Assembly: GCF_017873095.1 (NCBI RefSeq)
Contig: NZ_JAGGJU010000013.1
Span: 62,001-126,000 of the forward strand
Length of the DNA: 64,000 bases
Direction of reading: 5' to 3'
Origin: Heterorhizobium halophytocola
GTDB lineage: Bacteria; Pseudomonadota; Alphaproteobacteria; Rhizobiales; Rhizobiaceae
The notes under the pieces were generated by a model. That model was not told where the DNA came from. It did not search any database and was given only the letters and a program-made list of their open reading frames with translations. Position 1 is the stretch's first letter. The number at the start of each line of letters is the position of its first letter. This document shows positions 1 to 7,617 of the stretch, one piece after another. Made by a program: the position numbers and the translations under genes.

Positions 1-2
1 GA

Positions 3-362
3 TACCCGCAGGACCTGAGAACCCAGGAAATCTATCAGTACACGGTGATGCCGAGCCACATCAACAAGCCGTTCACCCCGCTGGAACTGTCTGCCGCGAC
101 GCTGGCCGGGCCGTTCGACTGGACGAGGAACGTGCCGCTTTTGAAGGTGCCTGTGATCGAGCGTTCCCCGATGTTCGACAATTACTGGCCGGGGGCCATG
201 CTCGAAAACGACACGCGGCTTTACGATCTGAAGACCGATCCGGGGCAGGAGCACTCGCTCGACGATGCCGAGGCCGAGGCGCGCATGATCGGTTACATGA
301 AGGCGTTGATGACAGCCAACAGTGCGCCGGCGGAGGCCTTTGCGCGTCTGGAGCTAAGCTGA
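3..362 (+). CDS. Sulfatase-family protein, C-terminal fragment (runs in from the left edge)
   Basis: An open frame enters from the left edge of the window and ends at a stop at 360-362, giving about 119 residues. The segment LYDLKTDPGQEHSLDD followed by a helical tail is the typical C-terminal end of alkaline-phosphatase-fold sulfatases and arylsulfatases, where the 'L-Y-D-L-x-x-D-P' strand closes the domain. The catalytic N-terminal part (the C/S-x-P-x-R formylglycine motif) lies outside the window, so activity and substrate cannot be judged. An internal GTG/ATG pair at 45-50 is not a credible start because the conserved frame continues upstream of it. The family assignment rests on the C-terminal motif only. 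Confidence 0.72.
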   Translation, partial: YPQDLRTQEIYQYTVMPSHINKPFTPLELSAATLAGPFDWTRNVPLLKVPVIERSPMFDNYWPGAMLENDTRLYDLKTDPGQEHSLDDAEAEARMIGYMKALMTANSAPAEAFARLELS

Positions 363-717
363 CGAGCAGGTTGTCGAATAACCAAAACGAATAATCCAAC
401 CGAATGTCATGGATTTGCCTTTCGGTCTTCTGCCGCTCGTTGAACTGGGGGCCATGCCGGCATTGCGATGCCGCTGCATGAAAGCGGTGTGGAATTGTTC
501 TCGGCGCTTTACGGCTATGTTTCCGTTCGGGAAACGGCATTCTCGATCGCGTAAACCTGCAACAGACAGTCATGGTCGGGATCATGGGCAGTCTGGCCTG
601 AAGCTGCCGCACCCGCCTGGACGCTCACTGCTCCGGGCGGGCTTGAACTGTCGTAGCTGGATTGATCCTAATATGCCGCCTTTCTAAAAAAGGTATGGCT
701 CTTGCTGGCGCCACAAT
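363..717. other. Intergenic stretch, no gene seen
   Basis: Open frames exist on both strands but none has a recognisable protein pattern or a convincing start. I see no RNA gene or repeat. It separates the sulfatase end from a field of gene remnants. Confidence 0.5.
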
Positions 718-820
718 GAAAAGGATCGATCTCGTCTATCAGACAATGCTGGCGGAGCTGGGACAACGTTCAATGGATGTGGCTTGGACCGCCGATTTTC
801 CGACGGAAGGACGCTTTCAA
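718..820 (+). pseudogene. N-terminal remnant of a GSU2403-like nucleotidyltransferase-fold protein
   Basis: From the ATG at 718 the translation begins MKRIDLVYQTMLAELGQRS and continues through DFPTEGRF, which resembles the start of the 'GSU2403 family nucleotidyltransferase fold' proteins (pattern K-x-I-D-L-V-Y-Q-T-M-x-A-E-L, then D-F-P-x-x-G-R-F). Those proteins are around 300 residues; here the similarity stops after about 34 residues, and the sequence beyond reads better on the other strand. I therefore treat it as a broken gene. The recognition is from memory of the family, so confidence is moderate. Confidence 0.4.
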
Positions 821-893
821 CGCGTCGTAGTCAATGTCATCAGCAAGCATCGCGAAATAATCCGCCACGATCGCGTCGTTCTGCTCGCCGGCC
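821..893 (-). pseudogene. Short N-terminal-like remnant of a DUF3883-type protein
   Basis: Read leftward from about 893, the translation gives AGEQNDAIVADYFAMLADDI, which resembles the N-terminal segment of a large family of DUF3883-containing proteins (E-N-D-x-I-V-A-D-Y-F-A-M-L-x-D-D-I). It then runs into the oppositely oriented nucleotidyltransferase remnant. There is no intact gene. The two abutting fragments look like a deletion or recombination scar. Confidence 0.35.
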
Positions 894-948
894 AGTCACC
901 GGTCATGGTGGCTGTCGAGCGAGCTGGCCAAGCTGGAAAAGGCCCGGA

Positions 949-1374
949 TCATGCCAGCAACTGCGCAGGGACACCAAGCACTGGCCCGGCTTCAGCCAGC
1001 CGCTGGTCAAGCGTATACACTGTGGCGGCATGCTCCGACGCGATGGCGAGATGCAGTGCGTCTCCCGCACGCAGCCCAAGCGCATGTTGATCGGCGAACC
1101 TCGCCGCTGCCCGGAACTGACCGCCCGTCACCGGCAGCATGGTGAAACTCTCGACGACGAGCTTGTTGAACATGGCGAGCGCCGCAGCGCGCTGCTCGAG
1201 GGTGATCTGTCCGGTCCGCAACTTGATCGCCAGGGCCGACGACATCTCGGTAACGGTCCAGTCGCTAATCGAGAGCCGAGCCGGCTCCTGATCAGCCAGC
1301 CAGACCTGAACGCGCGACGTCGTTGCTTCGTTGGAGAGCGCAGCAACGATCAGCGACGTATCGAGATAAAGCAT
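949..1374 (-). CDS. vapC: VapC-type PIN-domain toxin ribonuclease
   Basis: This 141-residue protein has the PIN fold signature: MLYLDTSLIVAAL with the first metal-binding Asp at residue 5, a Glu in the WTVTEMSSAL helix, and the C-terminal acidic pair around LRAGDALHLAIA and YTLDQRL. PIN toxins of this size are Mg-dependent endoribonucleases that cut RNA when freed from their antitoxin. Its ATG overlaps the stop of the upstream antitoxin by one base (TGATG), the usual coupling in vapBC operons. It probably acts as a stability or addiction module; the RNA target cannot be read from sequence. Confidence 0.88.
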   Translation of the reverse strand: MLYLDTSLIVAALSNEATTSRVQVWLADQEPARLSISDWTVTEMSSALAIKLRTGQITLEQRAAALAMFNKLVVESFTMLPVTGGQFRAAARFADQHALGLRAGDALHLAIASEHAATVYTLDQRLAEAGPVLGVPAQLLA

Positions 1375-1616
1375 CAGTAGCGATCGCCATCCCGCATCGA
1401 CCGCACGAGATCGGCAGCACTCTGGGATTGGGGCGGCATTGCCGCGGTAAGCAAGTGAAGCAGCGCCGCATCAATCGGCTTGCGGGGCCTTTCCACCGCG
1501 ATGAGCCGAGCGACTGGCTTACCGCGGCGGGTGATGTTGATCGAGTCGCCCGCTTCCACCCGGTCGACCAGTTCACTCAGATGAGCTTTGGCATCCGCCA
1601 GATTTATTGTATGCAT
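1374..1616 (-). CDS. vapB: Phd/VapB-type antitoxin
   Basis: An 80-residue protein starting MHTINLADAKAHLSELVDRV, the hallmark of Phd/YefM-family antitoxins (N-terminal DNA-binding half, C-terminal toxin-neutralising half). I chose the ATG at 1616 rather than upstream options because it begins exactly at the family's conserved N-terminus and has an AGGAG ribosome-binding site about 6 bases before it (within 1621-1630). It precedes the PIN toxin gene with a one-base overlap. Such antitoxins normally repress their own operon. Confidence 0.86.
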   Translation of the reverse strand: MHTINLADAKAHLSELVDRVEAGDSINITRRGKPVARLIAVERPRKPIDAALLHLLTAAMPPQSQSAADLVRSMRDGDRY

Positions 1617-1869
1617 GTAATGCTCCTGACCATCTAGATAGTCATATAGCAGGTCGAGCTCAAGAATTCCAGCAGGGGGCCAGATAGAATACACCATTTT
1701 CTTGTCCGATGCCCCTATTTGGGACAACAAGAGCAGGACACCCCGGTTAAGCGCAAACCGCTGTGTGTTGCTAATTTAGAGCGTTTCCCCGTTTTTCTGA
1801 ATCGTCTGAGTTGTGAGTTTTTGGAGAAGCTAACCCAAGTGCATCATGCCTGCGTTGCAGGGTAGGGGA

Positions 1870-2094
1870 TCACGAGTTTGCGTGCAAATGTGCCAGTAAG
1901 ACCTCTGCCGGCGTCTTGTAGCCCAGGCATTTGCGGGGCTGATCGTTGAGATGTCTTGCAAGCGTGCTGAGGTCGCGTTGTGAAACCGACGCCAGATCGG
2001 TGTTGCCGGGCAGAAAGCGGCGAAGGCGTTTATTGGTGTTCTCGACCGTGCCTTTCTGCCAAGGTGCACTGGGATCGCAGAACCAACTGGATGC
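1870..2094 (-). pseudogene. IS30-family transposase, C-terminal part
   Basis: Read leftward, this encodes ASSWFCDPSAPWQKGTVE followed by NTNKRLRRFLP and ends LLAHLHANS. That is the C-terminal third of IS30-family DDE transposases, including the catalytic Glu in KGTVENTN. It has no start codon of its own. Joined to the piece ending at 5794 it reconstructs the expected ...ALEDGIG-ASSWFCDP... sequence without a missing codon. It is non-functional as it stands because the IS66 insertion separates it from the rest. Confidence 0.85.
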
Positions 2095-2102
2095 GCCAAT
2101 TC
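2095..2102. repeat. Target-site duplication, left copy (IS66)
   Basis: GCCAATTC directly precedes the IS66 left end (GTAAGCGG...). The identical octamer follows the right end at 5794-5801. Eight-base duplications are the rule for the IS66 family. Confidence 0.93.
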
Positions 2103-2250
2103 GTAAGCGGTGTCTTGCTAGCACATTGATTGAGGTTCGATAGTCGATATCCGGGATAGCAGCGGTGATTGGCGCGGCAGCTATTCGTCCTTTGCCGTCA
2201 TTCTTGAAATCGGTAGTATTCCAAGCCATCGTCAATGAACTGGTTGAAGC

Positions 2251-3279
2251 ATGCTGAAAATAGATAGCGGGCGATTACAAGACCCGAAAATCCTTTCACC
2301 GATTGAGATTGCCAAGGAATGCGAGACGCGTGGACGATTGATTGTTCAGTTCAGCAGGCCAGAAGCCTATACGCCCGCGATTTTGGCGTCGCTGAACGAA
2401 GCCTGCGGGCTTGTCAAAGATCGCCTTCAAGTGCGATTCTATGGGCACTACGGCGGGCGTTTCGATGCAATGACTCTCCGTCATCTGCCTGAAACACGTA
2501 ACCTCGCAGTCGATTGCCTGACTGCAATCGACAATGAGGAGGAGATTGGACGGCTCCCAAATCTGAGGTTGCTAGACTTCGGGGTCTTCGAGCTGGACCG
2601 CCCCGACTTTCTGAGAACGATAGAACTTCGCCATTTGGCGCGGCTTTCGCTCGGTGAAAACCGCAAGCGGAACTTTGATCTTTCACCTTTGGCCGACTGC
2701 GAGTTACTGGACAGCCTTTTTATCCAAGGCCACTCAAAGGGTATCGACGGGTTGGAAGGCGTGCCTCGGTTGCGGACGTTGACGTTAAGTGGTTATGCCA
2801 AGAAACATGCACTGAATTTTGTGAACGGCATATCGACGCTGAAGGAGCTGAAGTTGATCTTGGGAGGCCGTGCCGACCTTGACGACCTGTCGAGCAAGTC
2901 TCTTGAAATTTTGCAAATTATCCGCGTGCAGGGCTTGGCAACGATGGGTGATCTGTCTCGGTTGCCCGCACTATCAGCGCTTCGCATTGAGGACCAGATT
3001 CAACTAAAGCAGGTGGACCTGAACGGAGCGAGCCTGAAGCGACTTGCACTGATCAATTGCAAAAACCTGGTGGAGTTGCCTGGTCTGGAGACGCAGGATC
3101 AACTTCGGGAATTCTCAGCGTCCCGCGTAGCACTCGATCTTGACGGCCTGCGTGATCGGGAGTGGCCTTCAGCTACGCGATCCGTCAGGCTTTTCTCCGG
3201 CAAAAACAAATGGAACGATGACGCCGCAGCTCGGCTGACTGCGCGAAATCTCAACGAGAGGGGCGACCTCTGGCTTTGA
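2251..3279 (+). CDS. Leucine-rich-repeat-like protein, IS66 passenger
   Basis: A 342-residue protein with no signal peptide or membrane segment. From about residue 100 it shows repeated leucine-spaced strands (LPNLRLLDFGVF, LRHLARLSLGEN, VPRLRTLTLSGY, ISTLKELKLILGG, LPALSALRIED, GASLKRLALINC), an LRR-type solenoid. It lies wholly between the left inverted repeat and tnpC of the IS66 element, in the opposite orientation to the transposition genes, and so moves with it. LRR solenoids usually mediate protein binding; no catalytic domain is visible. Its role is unknown. Similar LRR proteins are sometimes immunity or effector-like factors, but that would be a guess here. Confidence 0.75.
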   Translation: MLKIDSGRLQDPKILSPIEIAKECETRGRLIVQFSRPEAYTPAILASLNEACGLVKDRLQVRFYGHYGGRFDAMTLRHLPETRNLAVDCLTAIDNEEEIGRLPNLRLLDFGVFELDRPDFLRTIELRHLARLSLGENRKRNFDLSPLADCELLDSLFIQGHSKGIDGLEGVPRLRTLTLSGYAKKHALNFVNGISTLKELKLILGGRADLDDLSSKSLEILQIIRVQGLATMGDLSRLPALSALRIEDQIQLKQVDLNGASLKRLALINCKNLVELPGLETQDQLREFSASRVALDLDGLRDREWPSATRSVRLFSGKNKWNDDAAARLTARNLNERGDLWL

Positions 3280-3343
3280 TCCGCCGCAGGTCTCATCAGG
3301 CTTGATATGGCCACTTCGGGCCGACTGCTGTCCCCTTCGGGCG

Positions 3344-4900
3344 TTATACGGCCAGATGATTCCACGGCATCAACTCATCGATCCGGTTTTGCTTGTGGCC
3401 ATTGACGATGGCGGTGAGCGTGTTGGTCAGATAGGCCAGCGGATCAACCGCATTGAGCTTGCAGGTCTCGATGAGCGAGGCGATGGTGGCCCAGTTCTCG
3501 GCTCCGGCATCGTGCCCCGCAAAGAGTGCGTTCTTTCGGTTCAGAGCAATCGGCCGAATGGTGCGCTCGACGCTGTTGTTGTCGATCTCGATGCGGCCGT
3601 CGGTCAGGAACAGCGTCAGGCCATCCCAGTATTTGGCGATGTAGGCCAAAGCCTCGCCGAGTGGGGACTTGGTCGCGACACAGGCACGGTGATGGACGAG
3701 CCAGGCATGCATGTCTGCGATCAGCGGCGCTGATCGTTCCAGCCGTCCGGCAAGTCGAGCCTCCGGATCAAGGCCACGAAGTTCTGCCTCGATCCGATAC
3801 AGTTCACCGATCCGTTTGACGCCGTCCTCGGCAATTGGTGCTGTTGCGTTGCGGGTGATCTCCACCAGCTTGCGGCGAGCGTGTGCCCAGCAATAGGCAA
3901 GCCGAATGTCGGGACCGACCCTGTCCGGTGCGATCAGCCTGTTGTATCCGGCATAGCCATCGACCTGCAGGATACCGGAGAAGCCCTGCAATATTCGTTC
4001 GGCATGAAGGCCCCCGCGACCGGGAGCATAGGTGAAGGCCACGCCCGACGGTGCGCCGCCGCCCCAAGGACGATCATCACGCGCGAGTGCCCAAAAGTAA
4101 CCAGTCTTGGTCTTGCGCGAGCCGGGATCGAGAACCGGAGCATGGGTCTCGTCCATGAAGAGCTTGGTCGAGCGCTTCAGGTCAGCAATCAGCGCATCGA
4201 AGACGGGACGTAATTCGAACGCGGCCCGACCGACCCAGTCGGCCACCGTGGAGCGGTCGAGATCGATGCCTTGGCGGCTCATGATCTGGGCCTGCCGATA
4301 AAGCGGAAGGTGATCGGCATATTTGGAAACCAGCACATGGGCGACGGTCGCTTCCGTCGGCAGGCCTGCCTGGATCAGCCGTGCCGGAGCCGGAGCCTGA
4401 GCGACGCCGTCGGTGCATGCACGACATGCATATTTGGGACGGTGCGTGACGATGACGCGGAACTGCGCCGGGACCACATCAAGCCGCTCGGAGACATCCT
4501 CGCCGATGCGATGCAAGCAACCGCCGCAGGCGCAGATCAGGCTTTCCGGCTCGATCACCTCTTCCACACGGGGAAGATGCTGAGGAAGGGAGCCGCGATT
4601 GCTCGCTCGTGGTTTTGAGACCTTGGTCCCGGCAGGAGCGTCTGCCTCATCCTCGGCATGGATCGCTGCCATGGCCGTTTCCAGGTCTTCCAGTGCCAGA
4701 TCGAACTGGTCGGGATCGGTCTTCTCGGATTTGCGCCCGAAGGCTGCCTGTTTGAAGGCCGCAACCAGCTTCTCAAGCCGTTCGATCCGCTCGTCCTTGC
4801 GAGCAATCTGGGCGTCTTTCCCTGCCTCGCGTGCCTGCGCCGCAATCAGCATTGCCTTCAGGGCGGCAACATCATCGGGAAGATCGGCGGCATCCAACAT
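3344..4900 (-). CDS. tnpC: IS66 transposase TnpC
   Basis: 518 residues, the normal length for IS66 TnpC. It has an N-terminal coiled-coil segment (about residues 28-60), a zinc-binding-like region with CACGGC near residue 123 and CRAC near 159, and a DDE catalytic core: Asp250 in LFMDETHAP, Asp314 in LQVDGYAGYN and Glu445 in NNSVERTIRP. It catalyses strand transfer of the element. It lies downstream of tnpB with a 69-base gap. No frameshift is seen. Confidence 0.95.
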   Translation of the reverse strand: MLDAADLPDDVAALKAMLIAAQAREAGKDAQIARKDERIERLEKLVAAFKQAAFGRKSEKTDPDQFDLALEDLETAMAAIHAEDEADAPAGTKVSKPRASNRGSLPQHLPRVEEVIEPESLICACGGCLHRIGEDVSERLDVVPAQFRVIVTHRPKYACRACTDGVAQAPAPARLIQAGLPTEATVAHVLVSKYADHLPLYRQAQIMSRQGIDLDRSTVADWVGRAAFELRPVFDALIADLKRSTKLFMDETHAPVLDPGSRKTKTGYFWALARDDRPWGGGAPSGVAFTYAPGRGGLHAERILQGFSGILQVDGYAGYNRLIAPDRVGPDIRLAYCWAHARRKLVEITRNATAPIAEDGVKRIGELYRIEAELRGLDPEARLAGRLERSAPLIADMHAWLVHHRACVATKSPLGEALAYIAKYWDGLTLFLTDGRIEIDNNSVERTIRPIALNRKNALFAGHDAGAENWATIASLIETCKLNAVDPLAYLTNTLTAIVNGHKQNRIDELMPWNHLAV

Positions 4901-4969
4901 GACCGGAGCCTACCAATACCCAGCCGCTTTTGCCTCCGGAATCTGATGTGCTGAGTCATCGTGCCGCAG

Positions 4970-5323
4970 CTACTCGATGGTCTCCGGCGCTCTCGTCTCG
5001 ACAGCACGAACCCGTCTCCAATCGAGGCCCGCAAACAGAGCTTCGAACTGAGCGTGGCTCAGTGTCATAAGGCCATCCTTGATACCGGGCCAGGTAAAGG
5101 TGTGCTCTTCCAGCCTCTTGTAGGCCAGGACGATACCGGAACCATCCCAGTAGATCAGCTTCAGCCGGTCTGCCTTGCGGGACCGGAACACGAAGACCGT
5201 TCCGGTGAACGGGTCCCTGCGCAGCTCGTTCTTCACCAGCGCCGCCAATCCGTCATGCCCCTTGCGGAAGTCTACTGGTTTGGTCGCCACCATGATCCGC
5301 ACGCGATTCGATGGAAAGATCAT
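4970..5323 (-). CDS. tnpB: IS66 accessory protein TnpB
   Basis: A 117-residue protein starting MIFPSNRVRIMVATKPVDFR, with KGHDGLAALV, VFVFRSRKADRLKLIYWDG and an R-L-E-x-x-x-F-x-W-P-like ending. This is the IS66 Orf2/TnpB family, needed with TnpA for full transposition though its biochemical role is unresolved. Its ATG overlaps the tnpA stop by four bases (ATGA), indicating translational coupling. Confidence 0.95.
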   Translation of the reverse strand: MIFPSNRVRIMVATKPVDFRKGHDGLAALVKNELRRDPFTGTVFVFRSRKADRLKLIYWDGSGIVLAYKRLEEHTFTWPGIKDGLMTLSHAQFEALFAGLDWRRVRAVETRAPETIE

Positions 5324-5709
5324 GTCGCCGCCGCCAAGGCACGCGCGATGGCCGCGATCCGGGCCGCAGATGCTCCTTCCTCAAGACGGATGGTGACCGC
5401 ACCGACGACGATCTCGGCGCGGGAAACTGCTTTGACAGTCGGCGGCTCCTGCGCGGGCGTCTCGACAACCATGGCCGCGAATTCGACTGCATCTTCCGGC
5501 TCAGGCAAAACCAGCTTGCCCTGCCGTGCAAGGGTTCGCCAGGATGACAGGTGGTTGGCCTTCAGACCGTGGCGTTCCGCCACTTCGTTCACCGTCACGC
5601 CCGGACGCAGGCTCTCCGAAACGATCCGCGCCTTGACCTCGTCCGACCATCGGCGATGAGCCTCACGTCGGCCCTCCCGCATCGTGAGAACCTCCAATGT
5701 AGTGTCCAT
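5320..5709 (-). CDS. tnpA: IS66 accessory protein TnpA (HTH)
   Basis: A 129-residue protein with an N-terminal helix-turn-helix region (RRWSDEVKARIVSESL, then VNEVAERHGLKANHLSSWR) typical of IS66 Orf1/TnpA and related to the Tnp_1/IS3 OrfA fold, probably binding the element ends. It is the first gene of the element's operon, starting 84 bases inside the right inverted repeat. The tail is variable and Ala-rich. Confidence 0.94.
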   Translation of the reverse strand: MDTTLEVLTMREGRREAHRRWSDEVKARIVSESLRPGVTVNEVAERHGLKANHLSSWRTLARQGKLVLPEPEDAVEFAAMVVETPAQEPPTVKAVSRAEIVVGAVTIRLEEGASAARIAAIARALAAAT

Positions 5710-5793
5710 GGAGAAACTCCTTGTCGCTCGTCCATGGAACGTCGATCACAGATCAGGCGACAGCAGGCAATGTGGGGGCAGAACACCGGTTAC

Positions 5794-5801
5794 GCCAATT
5801 C
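5794..5801. repeat. Target-site duplication, right copy (IS66)
   Basis: GCCAATTC, identical to 2095-2102, immediately outside the IS66 right end (…GGTTAC). Confidence 0.93.
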
Positions 5802-6570
5802 CATCTTCCAAAGCCCTGAAACCGGCGAACTCGGTACCACGGTCAAAGGTAAAGCTTTGGCGTGCGAATGCCGGTAAGGGTGAGAATGATCTGATGATCT
5901 TGTCCATGATCGGACCGGAGTGCCGGCTTGGGTTCTTGATCAGCACGAGGTAGCGGCTCTTGCGCTCGACAAGCGAGGTGATGTTTGCTTGGCCGAATGG
6001 ACGCTCAAAGATCAGCAGGTCACCCTCCCAATGACCGAATTGCAGGCGTTGCCCAACGATATCAGGTCTTTTTGAGATCCGATGCGTCGATGGAAACGCA
6101 CCGTCGCGTGGTTTCCTCGAGCGCAATGGGCGACGTTTGCGACGCGCTTCCGGCAGGTATTCATAGAGCGCTAGGCCGTAGTCCTCCTTGTTGTAGATGA
6201 AGCGATAGATCGTTTCCTTGCAGACACGAACCAGGCATACGCCGTCCGCAATCAGGCGTCCGGCAATCTGTTCCGGTGACCAGCGAGCCTTCAATTGGCT
6301 GATAATTTCCTCGCGCAAATCGGGATGGCGTCTGAGCTTCCTCAGCCTGCATCGCCGTTCCCGAGCCAGATCATTGGCAAGCGTGCTGTAGTAGCCATCA
6401 TAGTCCGGCAGTTCACGATCATGGAACGTATTGCGCCTGATCTCGCGATAGATCGTCGAGCGATGACGGCCAAGTAGACGCGCAATCTCGTTGATGGACA
6501 CTTTCGCTGTCATCAGCTGTTGAAGGCGTCGGCGATCGGCGAGGGTGATTTGCGTGTAGCATTTGGACAT
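5794..6570 (-). pseudogene. IS30-family transposase, N-terminal part
   Basis: Starting at the ATG at 6570 (MSKCYTQITLADRRRLQQLM), this encodes the IS30 N-terminal HTH (SINEIARLLGRHRSTIYREI), then the first catalytic Asp in HWEGDLLIF and the second in FTFDRGTEF. Native sequence ends at ALEDGIG where the IS66 element begins; the frame then runs about 16 codons into IS66 before a stop at 5746. The catalytic Glu lies in the separated piece at 1870-2094, so the fragment cannot be active. Confidence 0.9.
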
Positions 6571-6636
6571 GCCAAAATCTCCAAAGTGAAGCCATTGAAA
6601 ATACTGGCATGTCGCACTTGGAAATAGAATGTACCC

Positions 6637-6651
6637 CCCTTACATCCGCTG
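6637..6651. repeat. 15-bp direct repeat, left copy (probable target duplication)
   Basis: CCCTTACATCCGCTG occurs here and again at 9174-9188, bracketing the ISNCY-type element. Perfect identity over 15 bases in this arrangement suggests a target-site duplication. Confidence 0.72.
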
Positions 6652-6843
6652 TCAAAGCTGGATAGGGCTGCGACGCTGTCGGCCAGTTAGAAATGCGACA
6701 CTGGCTCTGACGATCAGCTCCCGATCCGACCGGCTGGGCCGGGTTGCAAGGGAGGAGCGGGGGCGGGTGATGACGCTCCCCTTCGGCTTTAGCTTTCTCA
6801 GTGGTAATTGTTCCGTCGCCGGCTGATACTCGTGGGCACCTGC

Positions 6844-7611
6844 ATGGAGCGGGGTAGGGATCAAAGTCGCACGATGCTTCCGGAAATCAAGCTGCAGGGT
6901 GACGTCGATGTCGCCGCGCTGTCACCTCTTCTTCGCGGCATGCTTCTGTCCGTTGCTTATGCTGACGGTGAGGGCGGCATAGGATTGACCGCGACCGGCG
7001 CCATGAAGCGCAAATTCGTGCATTGGGCCGCTGTGAACTTCCTCTGGCCCGACTTCACGGCCGAAGACCTCTACAGCATGAACAAGGTGCTCAATGAACG
7101 CGACATGCCGCCGCTCTGGGTCGTGCGCGACATGACCCGTCATCTGAAGCTGCTTCGCCGGAAAAAGGATGTGCTGCTGCCAACCAAACGAGGTCGCGAG
7201 TTTCTGGTGAACCCGCAAGCCTTCTTCGATCTGATCGCCACGGATTATCTCTATTCCTATGTTCACGTGACCGATCGGCAAGAGGACGTTCAGGCGCGAT
7301 TGCGCTGGTGGCGCATGTTCCTCAACCTTCTCAACATCAAGGCCAGAGAAGGGTGCACGCCATTGCAGATTGTCAAAATCCTCAAGCCAGACTTCGCCCC
7401 CCTGTCTGAGACCGAAATGACCCTGGAAGCCTGGGAGCTTAAATCCGATATCCTATATGGCGTCCTGCGGCGCCTGTGCTGGTTGGGCCTGCTCTATGAA
7501 GCAAGAGAAGGGCTCACGCTTTTCCAGGACGGCTCCTTCCACAAAACGCCGCTCTGGGCCGCCTGTCTGCAGCTGGAATCAGATACGCAAAGCGACATCG
7601 GCGTGCATTGA
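6844..7611 (+). CDS. Conserved hypothetical protein, IS passenger
   Basis: A 255-residue soluble protein if started at the ATG at 6844; an ATG at 6874 (MLPEIKLQGDV) and a TTG at 6808 are alternatives, and none has a strong ribosome-binding site. The segment GIGLTATGAMKRKFVHWAAV then NFLWPDF, followed by LLRRKKDVLLPTKRGREFL, resembles a winged-helix-like region seen in rhizobial proteins related to the C-terminal part of pRiA4b ORF-3-type proteins. No catalytic motif is seen. The gene ends 6 bases from the convergent transposase stop and lies inside the element boundaries, so it is probably carried as a passenger. Confidence 0.62.
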   Translation: MERGRDQSRTMLPEIKLQGDVDVAALSPLLRGMLLSVAYADGEGGIGLTATGAMKRKFVHWAAVNFLWPDFTAEDLYSMNKVLNERDMPPLWVVRDMTRHLKLLRRKKDVLLPTKRGREFLVNPQAFFDLIATDYLYSYVHVTDRQEDVQARLRWWRMFLNLLNIKAREGCTPLQIVKILKPDFAPLSETEMTLEAWELKSDILYGVLRRLCWLGLLYEAREGLTLFQDGSFHKTPLWAACLQLESDTQSDIGVH

Positions 7612-7617
7612 CGATCC

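Larger units (their letters stand above)
2103..5793 (-). mobile_element. IS66-family element with tnpABC and an LRR passenger gene
   Basis: This 3,691-bp element is bounded by inverted repeats starting GTAAGCGGTGTCTTGC on the left and, reverse-complemented, GTAACCGGTGTTCTGC on the right, matching the GTAA tips of the IS66 family. It is flanked by perfect 8-bp duplications (GCCAATTC). It contains tnpA, tnpB and tnpC reading leftward plus a rightward leucine-rich-repeat gene between the left end and tnpC. The insertion interrupts an IS30-family transposase. All three transposition genes look intact, so the element may still be mobile. Confidence 0.93.
1829..6627 (-). mobile_element. IS30-family element, split by an IS66 insertion
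   Basis: The ends are approximate. The left end (CTAACCCAAGTGC... from about 1830) and the reverse complement of the right end (CTATTTCCAAGTGC... from 6627) share CAAGTGC, then CATGCC at the same spacing, as expected for terminal inverted repeats. Between them lies a single IS30-type transposase reading leftward. Its N-terminal part is at 5794-6570 and its C-terminal part at 1870-2094, and they rejoin in frame when the inserted IS66 element and one target-duplication copy are removed. The element is therefore an inactivated host for the nested insertion. Confidence 0.78.
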
